A stretch of 64,000 nt of DNA from Chryseolinea lacunae. Lineage in GTDB: Bacteria > Bacteroidota > Bacteroidia > Cytophagales > Cyclobacteriaceae. This document shows positions 16,946 to 25,521 of this stretch, in pieces (position 1 is the first letter of the stretch; each line of letters starts with the position of its first letter). The notes under the pieces are model-generated. The model had not been told where the DNA came from and searched no databases. It was given only the letters and a program-made list of their open reading frames with translations. The DNA lies in contig NZ_JAERRB010000003.1 of the NCBI RefSeq assembly GCF_016735595.1, positions 361,401-425,400 on the forward strand, written 5' to 3'. The position numbers were made by a program, and so were the translations under genes.

Positions 16946-18472
16946 CTAGTTGTCGAGCAGAACATTTCCGCTCATCTGCGGTGGAATGGCAACGTCCATC
17001 AGCGTGAGGATGGTCGGTGCGAGATCTCCCAGTTTGCCGTTTTTCAGTTTTCCTTTGTAGCTGTCGTCCACCAGGATGCAGGGCACCAGGTTGGTGGTGT
17101 GGGCGGTGTTGGGTGTGCCGTCTTCGTTGATCATCATGTCGGCATTGCCGTGGTCGGCGATGATGATGGTGGCGTAGCCGTTTCGCAATGCGGCCTCGGT
17201 CACTTTTTGTGCGCAGGCGTCAACTGTTTCCACGGCTTTCACAGCGGCAGAAAACACACCGGTGTGGCCCACCATGTCGGGGTTGGCAAAATTGAGACAG
17301 ATAAAGTCCGGTTCTTTCTTGTCAAGCTCCGGAATGATTTTGTCTTTGATGTCGTTGGCGCTCATTTCGGGTGCCAGGTCGTAGGTGGCCACTTTGGGCG
17401 AGGGGCAAAGAATGCGCGACTCGCCGGGGAATGCCACTTCGCGTCCACCCGAGAAAAAGAAGGTTACGTGGGGATATTTTTCTGTTTCGGCAATGCGGAT
17501 CTGTTTCTTGCCAGCATCCGACACCACTTCGCCCAAGGTCTTCTCCAGATTGTCTTTGTTGAAGATGAGCTTCACGTTTTTGTAGGAGTCGTCGTAGTTG
17601 GTAAGCGTCACGTAGTAGAGCGAAAGCTTCTTCATGCCGTGGTCGGGAAAATCCTGTTGCGTGAGCACTTCGGTGATTTCGCGACCGCGGTCGGTGCGGA
17701 AGTTGAAACACAACACCACGTCGCCTTCCTTGATGGTGGCCACAGGTTGCTGCTGTGCGTCGGTGACTACAATGGGCTTTATGAATTCGTCGGTCACGTT
17801 ATTGTCGTACGACTGCTGGATGGCCTTCAGGGGGTCCGTGGTTTTTTCGCCCACGCCATTCACCATCACGTCGTAGGCCAGCTTCACGCGCTCCCACCGT
17901 TTATCGCGGTCCATGGCATAGTAGCGCCCCACGATGCTGGCCAGTTTGCCGGTGGTTTTGGCCATGTGGTCGGTCACCGTTTTCAGATAGGCCAGGCCTC
18001 CTTTCGGGTCGGTGTCGCGACCGTCGGTGAAGGCGTGAATGAACAGGTTTTTGATGCCGTTGTTGTGGGCAATGGTGATGAGGCCGTTGAGGTGCTCGAC
18101 GTGCGAATGCACGCCGCCGTCTGACACGAGGCCCATAAAATGAACGCTTTTGTTGTTCTTTTTGGCATAGTCAAACGCTTCGAGCAACACGGGATTTGTG
18201 TCCAGCTCTTTCTCTTCGATGGCTTTGTTGATGCGCACCAGGTCCTGATAGACCACGCGGCCTGCGCCGATGTTCATGTGGCCCACTTCAGAGTTGCCCA
18301 TCTGACCCGCCGGGAGGCCAACGGCCAGGCCGGAGGCTTCAAGTTTACTATGGGGATATTTGCCGTATAAAGAGGAAATGAATGGCGTTTTGGCGTTGTC
18401 GATAGCCGATACTGCTTTGTTGGTGGCGATGCCCCAGCCGTCGAGTATCATCAATAAAACTTTCTTGTTCAT
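16946..18472 (-). CDS. gpmI: 2,3-bisphosphoglycerate-independent phosphoglycerate mutase
   Basis: A 508-residue Mn-dependent glycolytic and gluconeogenic enzyme that interconverts 3- and 2-phosphoglycerate. Seen: VLLMILDGWGIA (first metal Asp), GLPAGQMGNSEVGHMNIGAG (contains the phosphoserine nucleophile in GNSEVGH), FMGLVSDGGVHSHVEHL, FTDGRDTDP, CLNFANPDMVGHTG and TIIIADHGNADMMI (metal-binding His). Full length for the alkaline-phosphatase-superfamily type. A TATATTTA -7-like element lies at 18515-18522 on the minus strand. A strong terminator follows. Confidence 0.97.
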   Translation of the reverse strand: MNKKVLLMILDGWGIATNKAVSAIDNAKTPFISSLYGKYPHSKLEASGLAVGLPAGQMGNSEVGHMNIGAGRVVYQDLVRINKAIEEKELDTNPVLLEAFDYAKKNNKSVHFMGLVSDGGVHSHVEHLNGLITIAHNNGIKNLFIHAFTDGRDTDPKGGLAYLKTVTDHMAKTTGKLASIVGRYYAMDRDKRWERVKLAYDVMVNGVGEKTTDPLKAIQQSYDNNVTDEFIKPIVVTDAQQQPVATIKEGDVVLCFNFRTDRGREITEVLTQQDFPDHGMKKLSLYYVTLTNYDDSYKNVKLIFNKDNLEKTLGEVVSDAGKKQIRIAETEKYPHVTFFFSGGREVAFPGESRILCPSPKVATYDLAPEMSANDIKDKIIPELDKKEPDFICLNFANPDMVGHTGVFSAAVKAVETVDACAQKVTEAALRNGYATIIIADHGNADMMINEDGTPNTAHTTNLVPCILVDDSYKGKLKNGKLGDLAPTILTLMDVAIPPQMSGNVLLDN

Positions 18473-18639
18473 GAACGTAAATTTTTTGAGCCCAGGTGTC
18501 TTAAAATCAGGGCGTAAATATAATCAGGATTGCACGATTACAGTTGTTAGGATGCCCATGCCTCCTGACGCTTGCAGGCCGTTATAAGTTAATTCCTTAT
18601 CTTTCGACAATGGCACAATTTTAGCCTATCCCTAGCATC

Positions 18640-19041
18640 ATGAACTTGAACAGATTTTTTTCATCCTTAGTTTTCGTTGTGTTGAGTGCCCAGGCCGTGT
18701 CGGTGTTTGCCCAGGCAGACGTGATTAACCAGGTTAGAGAAACCATCAAAGCCGGCAGCGCAAAAGAGCTTTCCAAATACCTCAATCAAACGGTTGACGT
18801 GACGCTGGACGGCACCGTGCAGTCCTACAGCAAAGCGCAGGCTGAGTTTGTGTTCCGCGATTTTTTCAAACAACATCCTCCCGAAGAGTTCAACATCATT
18901 CACCAAGGTTCGTCCAAGGGCGGTCAGCCATTTGCCATCGGCCAGTATAAAAGCGGGGCCGAGACCTACCGGGTATTCATGAAAATCAAGGCCGTGAACA
19001 ACCAGCAGCTGGTACACGAAATTTCATTCGCCAAAGAATAG
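18640..19041 (+). CDS. DUF4783 domain secreted protein
   Basis: A 133-residue exported protein. It has the signal peptide MNLNRFFSSLVFVVLSAQAV, cleaved near VFAQA, then an NTF2-like alpha/beta fold of the DUF4783 type: INQVRETIKAGSAKELSKYL, VDVTLDGTVQSYSKAQAEFV, FFKQHPPEEFNIIHQGSSKG, YRVFMKIKA. Function unknown. It is commonly next to nadC in Bacteroidota (from memory). A TATCTTTC -7-like element at 18598-18605 lies 34 bp before the ATG. Confidence 0.88.
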   Translation: MNLNRFFSSLVFVVLSAQAVSVFAQADVINQVRETIKAGSAKELSKYLNQTVDVTLDGTVQSYSKAQAEFVFRDFFKQHPPEEFNIIHQGSSKGGQPFAIGQYKSGAETYRVFMKIKAVNNQQLVHEISFAKE

Positions 19042-19113
19042 GCATTTCGGGATCGTTTAACCTTCCGCATCAAAATTTTGGCGGTCCGGGGCTTATCCTA
19101 AAAATCTCTCTTC

Positions 19114-19121
19114 TATTTTTG
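19114..19121 (+). promoter_or_regulatory. -7 element TATTTTTG abutting the nadC start
   Basis: An exact TAnnTTTG match ending 4 bp before the GTG start codon at 19126. The predicted transcription start would fall on or beside the start codon. Confidence 0.45.
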
Positions 19122-19125
19122 CACG

Positions 19126-19983
19126 GTGCTGCCACCCTACATAACTCCTGCATTTCTCGACCATTTCATTTCTACTGCTTTAGCAGAAGATGTGGGCGAT
19201 GGCGATCACTCCACGCTGGCGTCGATTCCCGCCAATGCCACCAAGCGTGCCCGCCTGCTGGTGAAAGACGACGGCATTTTGGCCGGCGTGGTGCTGGCCG
19301 AACGGATTTTCAAGTTTTTTGACGCGTCGCTCACCCTCCAGATCCTGAAAAACGATGGCGACGCTATTAAAAAAGGCGATGTGGCGTTCACGGTCGAAGG
19401 GTCGTCGCGGTCCATTCTCACCACCGAACGGCTTGTGCTTAACTGCATGCAGCGCATGAGCGGCATTGCCACCAAAACCCACCACCTGGTTTCGCTGGTG
19501 GCCGGCACAAAAGCCCGCCTGCTCGACACCCGGAAAACAACCCCCAATTTCCGCTTTCCCGAAAAGTGGGCAGTGGTGATTGGCGGCGGCATGAACCACC
19601 GCATTGGCCTCTACGACATGATTATGCTCAAGGACAACCATATTGATATGGCGGGGGGCATCGAGGCGGCAATCCATCGAACAAAAGACTATCTTCGCGC
19701 CTCGCAGAAAAATCTGAAGATCGAGGTCGAAACGCGGAACCTGCAGGAAGTTGAAAAAGTGCTCGCGGTGGGAGGCATCGACGTGATCATGCTCGACAAC
19801 ATGACGAACGACCAGATGCGCGAAGCGGTGGCCCTGATTGGCGGTCGATACCCGACAGAGGCGAGTGGCGGCATAACCGAAACCACCATCCGCGGTGTGG
19901 CCGAATGCGGGGTCGATTTCATCTCCGTGGGCGCGTTAACCCATTCGATGAAGAGCCTCGACCTGAGTCTGAAGGCTTTTTAG
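19126..19983 (+). CDS. nadC: Carboxylating nicotinate-nucleotide pyrophosphorylase
   Basis: A 285-residue quinolinate phosphoribosyltransferase that makes NaMN from quinolinate and PRPP in de novo NAD synthesis. Seen: LAEDVGDGDHST, LNCMQRMSGIATKTH, LLDTRKTTPNFRFPEKWAV, GGGMNHRIGLYDMIMLKDNH, IEVETRNLQEVEKVL, VIMLDNMTNDQMREAV and ASGGITETTIRGVAECGVDF. The start is GTG at 19126; no ATG exists before the conserved region. A -7 promoter element ends 4 bp in front, so the transcript may be leaderless. It could also be read through from the DUF4783 gene, 84 bp upstream. Confidence 0.95.
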   Translation: MLPPYITPAFLDHFISTALAEDVGDGDHSTLASIPANATKRARLLVKDDGILAGVVLAERIFKFFDASLTLQILKNDGDAIKKGDVAFTVEGSSRSILTTERLVLNCMQRMSGIATKTHHLVSLVAGTKARLLDTRKTTPNFRFPEKWAVVIGGGMNHRIGLYDMIMLKDNHIDMAGGIEAAIHRTKDYLRASQKNLKIEVETRNLQEVEKVLAVGGIDVIMLDNMTNDQMREAVALIGGRYPTEASGGITETTIRGVAECGVDFISVGALTHSMKSLDLSLKAF

Positions 19984-20027
19984 ATTGTCTATTGAAAAGT
20001 GATTGAAATTTTGGTGAATTAATAGTT

Positions 20028-20564
20028 ATGATAGTTAAAACGAAAAATTACAAACTGGAAAAGAAGTTATACATCAGCCTGGCGTTGAAACGTGTGTTGA
20101 AGAAGCAAGGATGGATGGCTGCCGTGGGCGCGGTGGTGATTTGTTTGGGATATGCCATTCCGGGTGCTCAAAGCATCTGGTGGTTTATCGCGGCATTCAT
20201 TGGTGTGTTGCTCTACGTGCTTTTCTGGTGGATACAGTTCTATGGCGTCACCCAGCTTGAGCAGGGCAAGATGCTGTTCGAAAAATTCAGCTACGAAATC
20301 AGCAGCCAGCAAATTCTGATGAAAATCAATCCACGCGAAGGCATGCCGCTGAAGTGGGACCAGATTGAAAGCGCCACCGTGGGCGAAGACCACTATGTGT
20401 TGTTTGTGAACAAGGCGCAAATGATCTACTGGCCCTTCAAAATCTTTAACACCGAAAACGAACGCAAATTTGTGGGCAGCGTGCTTCGCAGCAAAGGTTT
20501 GGTGAAAGACCTTCCGGCGAAAGCCGAAACACCCGCCAAAGTGGAAAGCGGAAAGAAGGCCTGA
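20028..20564 (+). CDS. YcxB-like membrane protein
   Basis: 178 residues. A charged N-terminus (MIVKTKNYKLEKKLYISLAL) is followed by two transmembrane helices (WMAAVGAVVICLGYAIPG and WWFIAAFIGVLLYVLFWW). A PH-like cytosolic domain resembling the YcxB family comes next: FEKFSYEISSQQILMKIN, PLKWDQIESATVGEDHYVLF and MIYWPFKIF. The tail is rich in Ala, Lys and Glu. Function unknown. It lies 44 bp after nadC and is followed by a strong hairpin terminator. Confidence 0.75.
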   Translation: MIVKTKNYKLEKKLYISLALKRVLKKQGWMAAVGAVVICLGYAIPGAQSIWWFIAAFIGVLLYVLFWWIQFYGVTQLEQGKMLFEKFSYEISSQQILMKINPREGMPLKWDQIESATVGEDHYVLFVNKAQMIYWPFKIFNTENERKFVGSVLRSKGLVKDLPAKAETPAKVESGKKA

Positions 20565-20590
20565 TAAAAATCGGGTTCTAAAAAATTCTG

Positions 20591-20642
20591 AAAGAGCATA
20601 CTTGTCGACGCAAAGCGTTTGACGGGTATGCTCTTCTTCTTT
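20591..20642 (+). terminator. Rho-independent terminator after the YcxB-like gene
   Basis: Outer stem AAGAGCATAC (20592-20601) / GTATGCTCTT (20626-20635), with an inner imperfect stem built around GACGC-AAA-GCGT. The T-rich stretch CTTCTTCTTTG follows. Confidence 0.75.
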
Positions 20643-20713
20643 GCAGACCTTCACCAAAAAACGGCAGCTAAACTTTCCCTCGCGGGAGCTTCCGTACTTT
20701 CCGAGTTAGGCGT

Positions 20714-20721
20714 TACTTTTA
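20714..20721 (+). promoter_or_regulatory. -7-like element TACTTTTA abutting the recX start
   Basis: A 7-of-8 match to TAnnTTTG ending 4 bp before GTG at 20726, the same spacing as at nadC. Confidence 0.35.
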
Positions 20722-20725
20722 GGCC

Positions 20726-21211
20726 GTGCAGAAGACACCCAAAAAACTTTCCGTCACCGAGGCCCGGCAGAAGATCTACAACTACTGCGCCTACCAGGAG
20801 CGCTCGCACCAGGAAGTGAAGAACAAACTGTTCGACTACGGGTTATATGCGAGTGAGGTGGACGAACTGCTGTCGCACCTCATCACCGAAGGCTACCTCA
20901 ACGAAGAGCGGTTTGCCAAGGCATTTGCGGGAGGCAAATTCCGGATGAAACACTGGGGCCGGGTCAAGATCGTGCACGAGCTGGAAGCGCGCGGCCTCAC
21001 CAAAAACTGCATTCGCATCGGGCTAAAGGAAATTGACGCAGGCGACTACGAAGCCACCCTACTGTCGCTGATCGAGAAGAAGGCCGCGGCCATGGACGAA
21101 GAAAATCCTTTTGTGAAGCGCGACAAGCTGGCGCAGTATGTTATCCAGAAGGGCTTCGAACCCGAGCAGGCCTGGCGCGCAGTGAAAGAAGTGGTGCCCG
21201 TGAAGTCGTGA
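20726..21211 (+). CDS. recX: Regulatory protein RecX
   Basis: A 161-residue three-helix-repeat protein that modulates RecA filaments. Seen: LSVTEARQKIYNYCAYQERSH, VKNKLFDYGLYASEVDELLS, LITEGYLNEERFAKAFAGGK (the family signature L-x-x-x-G-x-L-[ND]-[ED]-x-R-[FY]-A) and FRMKHWGRVKIVHELEARGL. Length is normal. The start is GTG at 20726; there is no ATG between it and the conserved start of the domain. recA is not in the window. Confidence 0.92.
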   Translation: MQKTPKKLSVTEARQKIYNYCAYQERSHQEVKNKLFDYGLYASEVDELLSHLITEGYLNEERFAKAFAGGKFRMKHWGRVKIVHELEARGLTKNCIRIGLKEIDAGDYEATLLSLIEKKAAAMDEENPFVKRDKLAQYVIQKGFEPEQAWRAVKEVVPVKS

Positions 21212-21324
21212 TGCTGACGCGACCCGTTATGCCTTGACATTTCGACTTTACGGCCGAAAGGGTTTTTAACAGGATATGTCACTTTTTTATGATATTTTGC
21301 GTTAACACTGGAAGAGTTTACTCT

Positions 21325-21486
21325 ATGAAATCAAAGACCGACAACAAGCAACACTGGGTGTCTAACAAAGTGAAGAAAAGCCGGGAGCTGGTGTATAAGC
21401 TGATCGACATCAACAAGGAAATCGATGGCGAGGGCACAACGTTCCGCGTAGGCGAAAAGGTGTATTTCGTGCGCGAACTTGGTTAA
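21325..21486 (+). CDS. 53-residue basic protein of unknown function
   Basis: Begins MKSKTDNKQHWVSNKVKKSR and continues with LVYKLIDINKEIDGEGTTFR and VGEKVYFVRELG. It is lysine-rich with a short beta-type end, and matches no family I know. ATG at 21325 is preferred over ATG at 21289 because a TATTTTGC -7-like sequence lies near 21293. The next gene starts 12 bp after its stop, which argues for a real two-gene unit. Confidence 0.55.
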   Translation: MKSKTDNKQHWVSNKVKKSRELVYKLIDINKEIDGEGTTFRVGEKVYFVRELG

Positions 21487-21498
21487 ACACTGTTTGCC

Positions 21499-22257
21499 GT
21501 GGCGTTAGCTGTCTCTACTCTCTTTCTGTTTCTGTTCATTCTTCCGGGCATCACGTTCAAACAGGCCTATCTTTCCTCCGCCTTTTCGCGTCAGCTAAAA
21601 TTTTCGGGCATCCTCGACGAAGTTTTCTGGGCGCTGTTCCCCTCCATTATCATGCATTTTCTGGCCTATGCCCTACTTGTGGGACTGGAGCGCGTTTTTT
21701 CCTTCACGTTCGATCTCAAACAACTGCTCAGCATGGCCCTGCTCCAGGAAACGGGCCGCCAGTATGCCGACATTTTTGTGTCGTATCTCTACTACTGCAC
21801 GTTCGTGATGAGCGTGTCGTTTTTTGCCGGCCACGCCAGTCGCAAAATAATTCGTGGGCTCAAGTTCGATCGTAAATTCAAGCTCTTCCGCTTTTCGAAC
21901 GAGTGGCATTATTTGCTGAGCGGCGAGTTTCTTGATTTTCCGGAAGTGCCCGATCATCCGGAGCAGGTCAGCTTCAAGTTGGTGAATGCACTGGTGAGCA
22001 CCGGCAACCAGCAGGTTATTTATATCGGCGAACTCATTCACTTCACGCTTTCCGATTCGGGTGGCCTTGAAAACATTGTGCTGAAAGATGCCAAACGCCG
22101 ACTTCTGCAAGACGACCTTCTCGAACGCAACCGCTACTACGAAATTCCCGGCCGCTACATCACCATTCCCTACAAAACCATTGTCAACATCAATGTGCGT
22201 TATTTCTACCTCGAAGAAGTGACAGACGACTATAGTGCTGACGAAAAATTATTGTAG
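21499..22257 (+). CDS. Membrane protein with C-terminal cytosolic domain, unknown function
   Basis: 252 residues. Three probable transmembrane segments: STLFLFLFILPGITF, VFWALFPSIIMHFLAYALLVGL and YLYYCTFVMSVSFFAGH. A basic linker (RKIIRGLKFDRKFKLFR) leads to a soluble domain of about 120 residues that looks like a beta-rich, SH3- or Sm-like fold: VYIGELIHFTLSDSGGLENIVLKD-like strands, then YYEIPGRYITIPYKTIVNINVRYFYLE. The start is GTG at 21499, 12 bp after the 53-residue gene. No family recognised. Confidence 0.75.
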   Translation: MALAVSTLFLFLFILPGITFKQAYLSSAFSRQLKFSGILDEVFWALFPSIIMHFLAYALLVGLERVFSFTFDLKQLLSMALLQETGRQYADIFVSYLYYCTFVMSVSFFAGHASRKIIRGLKFDRKFKLFRFSNEWHYLLSGEFLDFPEVPDHPEQVSFKLVNALVSTGNQQVIYIGELIHFTLSDSGGLENIVLKDAKRRLLQDDLLERNRYYEIPGRYITIPYKTIVNINVRYFYLEEVTDDYSADEKLL

Positions 22258-22340
22258 ATCGCATTCCAAAAAACAAAATCGCTTCAAACCGGTTAATCTT
22301 TTCTCGATTCACAAAACCAATTTTAAATTCAATCTATAGT

Positions 22341-22841
22341 ATGGCACAAACAAAACTCGGCGACAATGCCGTGAACACCAATGGAAATCTGCCGGCCACC
22401 GGCACCACCGCGCCCGACTTCACGCTGGTGGGAAACGATCTGAAAGAAGTGCACCTGAAAGACTTTGCCGGCAAGAATGTTGTGCTTAATATTTTCCCAA
22501 GCATCGACACAGGCGTGTGTGCCACGTCGGTGCGCGAGTTCAACAAACGCGCCGCGAGCGTGAGCGACGCCGTGGTGCTTTGCATCGCCAAAGATCTTCC
22601 CTTTGCCTTCAAACGTTTTTGCGCTGCCGAGGGCATCAGCAACGTGGTGACCTTGTCGGACTTCCGTCATAAAGGTTTTGCGGCCGACTATGGTGTTGAG
22701 ATGGTAGACGGTGGCCTCGTGGGGTTGCTGGCCCGCAGCATCGTGGTGATCGACAAACAAGGCCATGTGAAATATACAGAGCTGGTGCCGTCTATCGGTC
22801 AGGAACCAAACTATGACGCGGCTCTGAAAGCCATTTCCTGA
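22341..22841 (+). CDS. tpx: Thiol peroxidase (atypical 2-Cys peroxiredoxin)
   Basis: A 166-residue cytoplasmic Tpx that reduces peroxides with thioredoxin as donor. The peroxidatic Cys is C60 in SIDTGVCATSVREF and the resolving Cys is C94 in KRFCAAEGISNV, matching the spacing of E. coli Tpx. An opening of APDFTLVGNDLKEVHLKDF and GLLARSIVVIDKQGHV also fit. ATG at 22341. It stands alone, followed by a hairpin terminator shared with the convergent M14 peptidase gene. Confidence 0.96.
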   Translation: MAQTKLGDNAVNTNGNLPATGTTAPDFTLVGNDLKEVHLKDFAGKNVVLNIFPSIDTGVCATSVREFNKRAASVSDAVVLCIAKDLPFAFKRFCAAEGISNVVTLSDFRHKGFAADYGVEMVDGGLVGLLARSIVVIDKQGHVKYTELVPSIGQEPNYDAALKAIS

Positions 22842-22861
22842 GCGCTTAACCTTATTCAAAA

Positions 22862-22903
22862 AAAATGCGTTGCCGTTTCACAAAGAAACCGGCAACGCAT
22901 TTT
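22862..22903. terminator. Bidirectional terminator between tpx and the M14 peptidase gene
   Basis: AAAATGCGTTGCCGTTTC (22862-22879) pairs with GAAACCGGCAACGCATTTT (22885-22903), one bulged base, 5-nt loop. A/T runs lie on both sides, so it can act in both directions. Confidence 0.85.
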
Positions 22904-22924
22904 CTATTTCTTCAAACTATTTTA

Positions 22925-25465
22925 TCAGCGCGCTCCCACCATAAACACGGCGTTGGAGAACAACAGCTTTCCGTTTTCCCAGAAGCAACGGAACAACGGG
23001 TTGTCGGCGAGATAGACCACCGAGCCCTGCCCTTTTTGCTCCACACCAAACAACAGACTGTTGTCCAGTTTTTTGTTGATGCGCAGGCCGGCAAACCCTT
23101 GCACAGGTTTCGCTTTTCCTTTCAGGATGCCCACGTTGCCGCCATGTTCCAGATAGCCAAAGCGAAGTTCGTTGGTCTTCAGCGTGTAGTAGGTGTCTTT
23201 CAGCCCGAACGCCAGCGGGTGCGAGCTGTCGAGGGTCACTTTATAGATGGCACCCGAAATGGCGTCCGACATCTGGTTGCGTTCGTTGTTTTCGTAGCGG
23301 ATCAGTGCTTCTTTTTCTTTCCACTCTTTATCTTTTTTCTCCATCTCGCTTTTCTCTGCATCCGACGTGTAGGGCTTCAGTGAGAAACCTTTGCGGTCGG
23401 TGAAGGCGTTGAGGCCGTTGGCCACCACAATGAGCTTGCCACCGGCCGAAACCCACGCAGACACTTGCTCCAGTGTGGCGTCGTCAAACACTCTGTAGTT
23501 GCCATCGGGCACGATCAGCACGTCGTATTTTTTCAGGTCTACCGTTTTGAAATAGTCGGTGCCCAGTTGGGTGATGGGGTAATGAATTTGTTGTTCGAAG
23601 AAGTGCCAGATTTCGCCGGTCGACAACGAATAGGTTTGTTCGCCAAACAACACGGCAATTTTCGGTGCTTTCAAAAATTTCACTTCGGGCGAGCCGGCAT
23701 CATAGCCTTTGTCGGCAAAGCCTGTCGTGGCCGTGTAGATCTTGCGGTCGAGCGCTTTGGCGGCGTTCACCACCACGTTGTCGAAATCGTTCACCACTTC
23801 GTTGTTACGTCGGGTCACAATGAGCGTGCCCGGCTCGAACGACTGGCCGCTCACGCTAAAACCCTTCTCGGCAAAACGAACTCTCACCCCGCTCTTCAGC
23901 AAGGCCGTTAACAGCTCAACATCTTTCAGGCCTTGGTATCTGAAAATGTAGGAGTATGGTTTGGTGGCCACCGCCGTGTTGTCGGCAGGTTTGGGTTGAA
24001 ATGTTTTCGCTGGGTTTATGCGTTCGTTCACGGCAAAAGCCTTCAGGTTGTAGGCATACATGAGGTTCCAGGCCGTGATGTCGTAGGTGATAGAATCGGA
24101 AAGCTTGGATTGTGGTTCGAACACCGTGGTGATGAAGCGTGACTTGGGCTGATACACGTTCACCACAATGTCGTCGGTGGTGAGGTTGAAGCCAGCCGTG
24201 GTTTGTGTTTGATAGTCGTAGCCACGGCTTGCTTTTCCGGCCGCGGGGTGGCCGTATTTAATGGCGTGCGTGTCCATCCACTGCGTGATCTTGGTCAGCT
24301 TGTCGGCGTTGTTGTCGCCTTTGATCACGTAGGTCTTGTAGGGCGACGCCGGTGTGTTTATGTTCTCGCGAAAAAACTTTTCGAATTCGTCTACCACTTT
24401 TGTCGCGTTTTGCGAGGTGATTTCCACCGTCGACAAGCCGGACGTGTAGTGATGTGTGAGGCGGTCTTTCAGCGTGAGGGCGTCGCCTTCTTCGGCAATG
24501 ATGCTGAGGCCGCCATAGCCTCCCCCACCCTGCTCATAGGTCATGCCAATGGCGCCGTTGTAGGTGGGATAGGTGTCGCCATAGCTGGGGTAATACAAAT
24601 CGAAACGTTCTTTGGTGAAATAGAGCCAGCCGTTTTCATCGAAGTGTTTGGCGTTGTTTTTTCCGATGGTGATTTGAAACTCGCGCTGCCAGGGTGTAAT
24701 CACTTCGTGAAACGGCTCTGCAGCAGGAGCAAAATAGTAAGGTTCGTTATAGCCCTGTTCGTGAAAGTCGATGTGCACGTGGGGCATCCATTGGTGATAT
24801 ACTTTGAGGCGTTGCTGCGATTCTATTTGGGTTTCCCATGCCCAGTCGCGATTCAGGTCGAACAGGTAGTGGTTTGCTCTTCCGCCGGGCCAGGGTTCGT
24901 GGTGCTCTTTGGCATCGCCGCTGGTGTTGGCCGGTGAGTTAAAATATTGATTATAGAAGTTTGCATAGCGGTCGCGGCCGTCGGGGTTGATGCAGGGATC
25001 GAGAATCACCACGGTGTTCTTTAGCCACTCCTGAGTTTTTGCATTGCTGGTGTTGGCCAGGTCGTAGAGTGTCCACATGGCGGCTTCGAGCGAGCTGGCT
25101 TCGTTGCCGTGCACGTTGTAGCTCATCCACACAATGGCTTTTTTGTTAGCCGACGGCGTGCCGTCGAGCAGGCCGGTGCGCTTCAGGTTGTCCTGGCGGA
25201 TTTGTTCGAGATTGGCAAAGTTTTCGGCCGAGGCCACCACGGCATACACCAGGGGGCGGTGTTCGTAGGTTTCGCCGTAGGAAACCAGCTCCACGTTGGG
25301 CATCACGTCGGCCACGTGTTTAAAATATTCCATCACCTTATAGTGACGGGTGAAACGGTCGCCCAATTCATAGCCCAGAAATTCTTTGGGGCTAAGAAGC
25401 TTTTGGGCCTGGAGAAAAGAACTGCTGGTTAGAAACAGGAGCAGGATTAGGTAGATCTTCTTCAT
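22925..25465 (-). CDS. M14-family zinc carboxypeptidase, secreted
   Basis: About 846 residues. Signal peptide MKKIYLILLLFLTSSSFLQAQ; ATG at 25465 is preferred over an upstream in-frame start at 25486 that would place extra residues before it. The peptidase domain covers about 40-350: zinc ligands in SYNVHGNEASSLEA (HxxE) and the His of HVHIDFHEQG, with VILDPCINPDGRDRYANFY as the substrate-binding region. The remaining 500 residues include a GATase-like or ThuA-like segment (KKYDVLIVPDGNYRVFDDAT) found in long Bacteroidota M14 proteins. Likely degrades peptides outside the cell or in the periplasm. Confidence 0.92.
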   Translation of the reverse strand: MKKIYLILLLFLTSSSFLQAQKLLSPKEFLGYELGDRFTRHYKVMEYFKHVADVMPNVELVSYGETYEHRPLVYAVVASAENFANLEQIRQDNLKRTGLLDGTPSANKKAIVWMSYNVHGNEASSLEAAMWTLYDLANTSNAKTQEWLKNTVVILDPCINPDGRDRYANFYNQYFNSPANTSGDAKEHHEPWPGGRANHYLFDLNRDWAWETQIESQQRLKVYHQWMPHVHIDFHEQGYNEPYYFAPAAEPFHEVITPWQREFQITIGKNNAKHFDENGWLYFTKERFDLYYPSYGDTYPTYNGAIGMTYEQGGGGYGGLSIIAEEGDALTLKDRLTHHYTSGLSTVEITSQNATKVVDEFEKFFRENINTPASPYKTYVIKGDNNADKLTKITQWMDTHAIKYGHPAAGKASRGYDYQTQTTAGFNLTTDDIVVNVYQPKSRFITTVFEPQSKLSDSITYDITAWNLMYAYNLKAFAVNERINPAKTFQPKPADNTAVATKPYSYIFRYQGLKDVELLTALLKSGVRVRFAEKGFSVSGQSFEPGTLIVTRRNNEVVNDFDNVVVNAAKALDRKIYTATTGFADKGYDAGSPEVKFLKAPKIAVLFGEQTYSLSTGEIWHFFEQQIHYPITQLGTDYFKTVDLKKYDVLIVPDGNYRVFDDATLEQVSAWVSAGGKLIVVANGLNAFTDRKGFSLKPYTSDAEKSEMEKKDKEWKEKEALIRYENNERNQMSDAISGAIYKVTLDSSHPLAFGLKDTYYTLKTNELRFGYLEHGGNVGILKGKAKPVQGFAGLRINKKLDNSLLFGVEQKGQGSVVYLADNPLFRCFWENGKLLFSNAVFMVGAR

Positions 25466-25521
25466 ATACAGGTTTTGACGTGGCAAGATGCGGAAAGGGT
25501 TTGAACGACTGCTATAAATTC

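Noticed and set aside
16697-18124. A 475-codon plus-strand frame antisense to gpmI
   Set aside because: It crosses the gpmI terminator hairpin and part of the lipoprotein gene, and lacks any domain.
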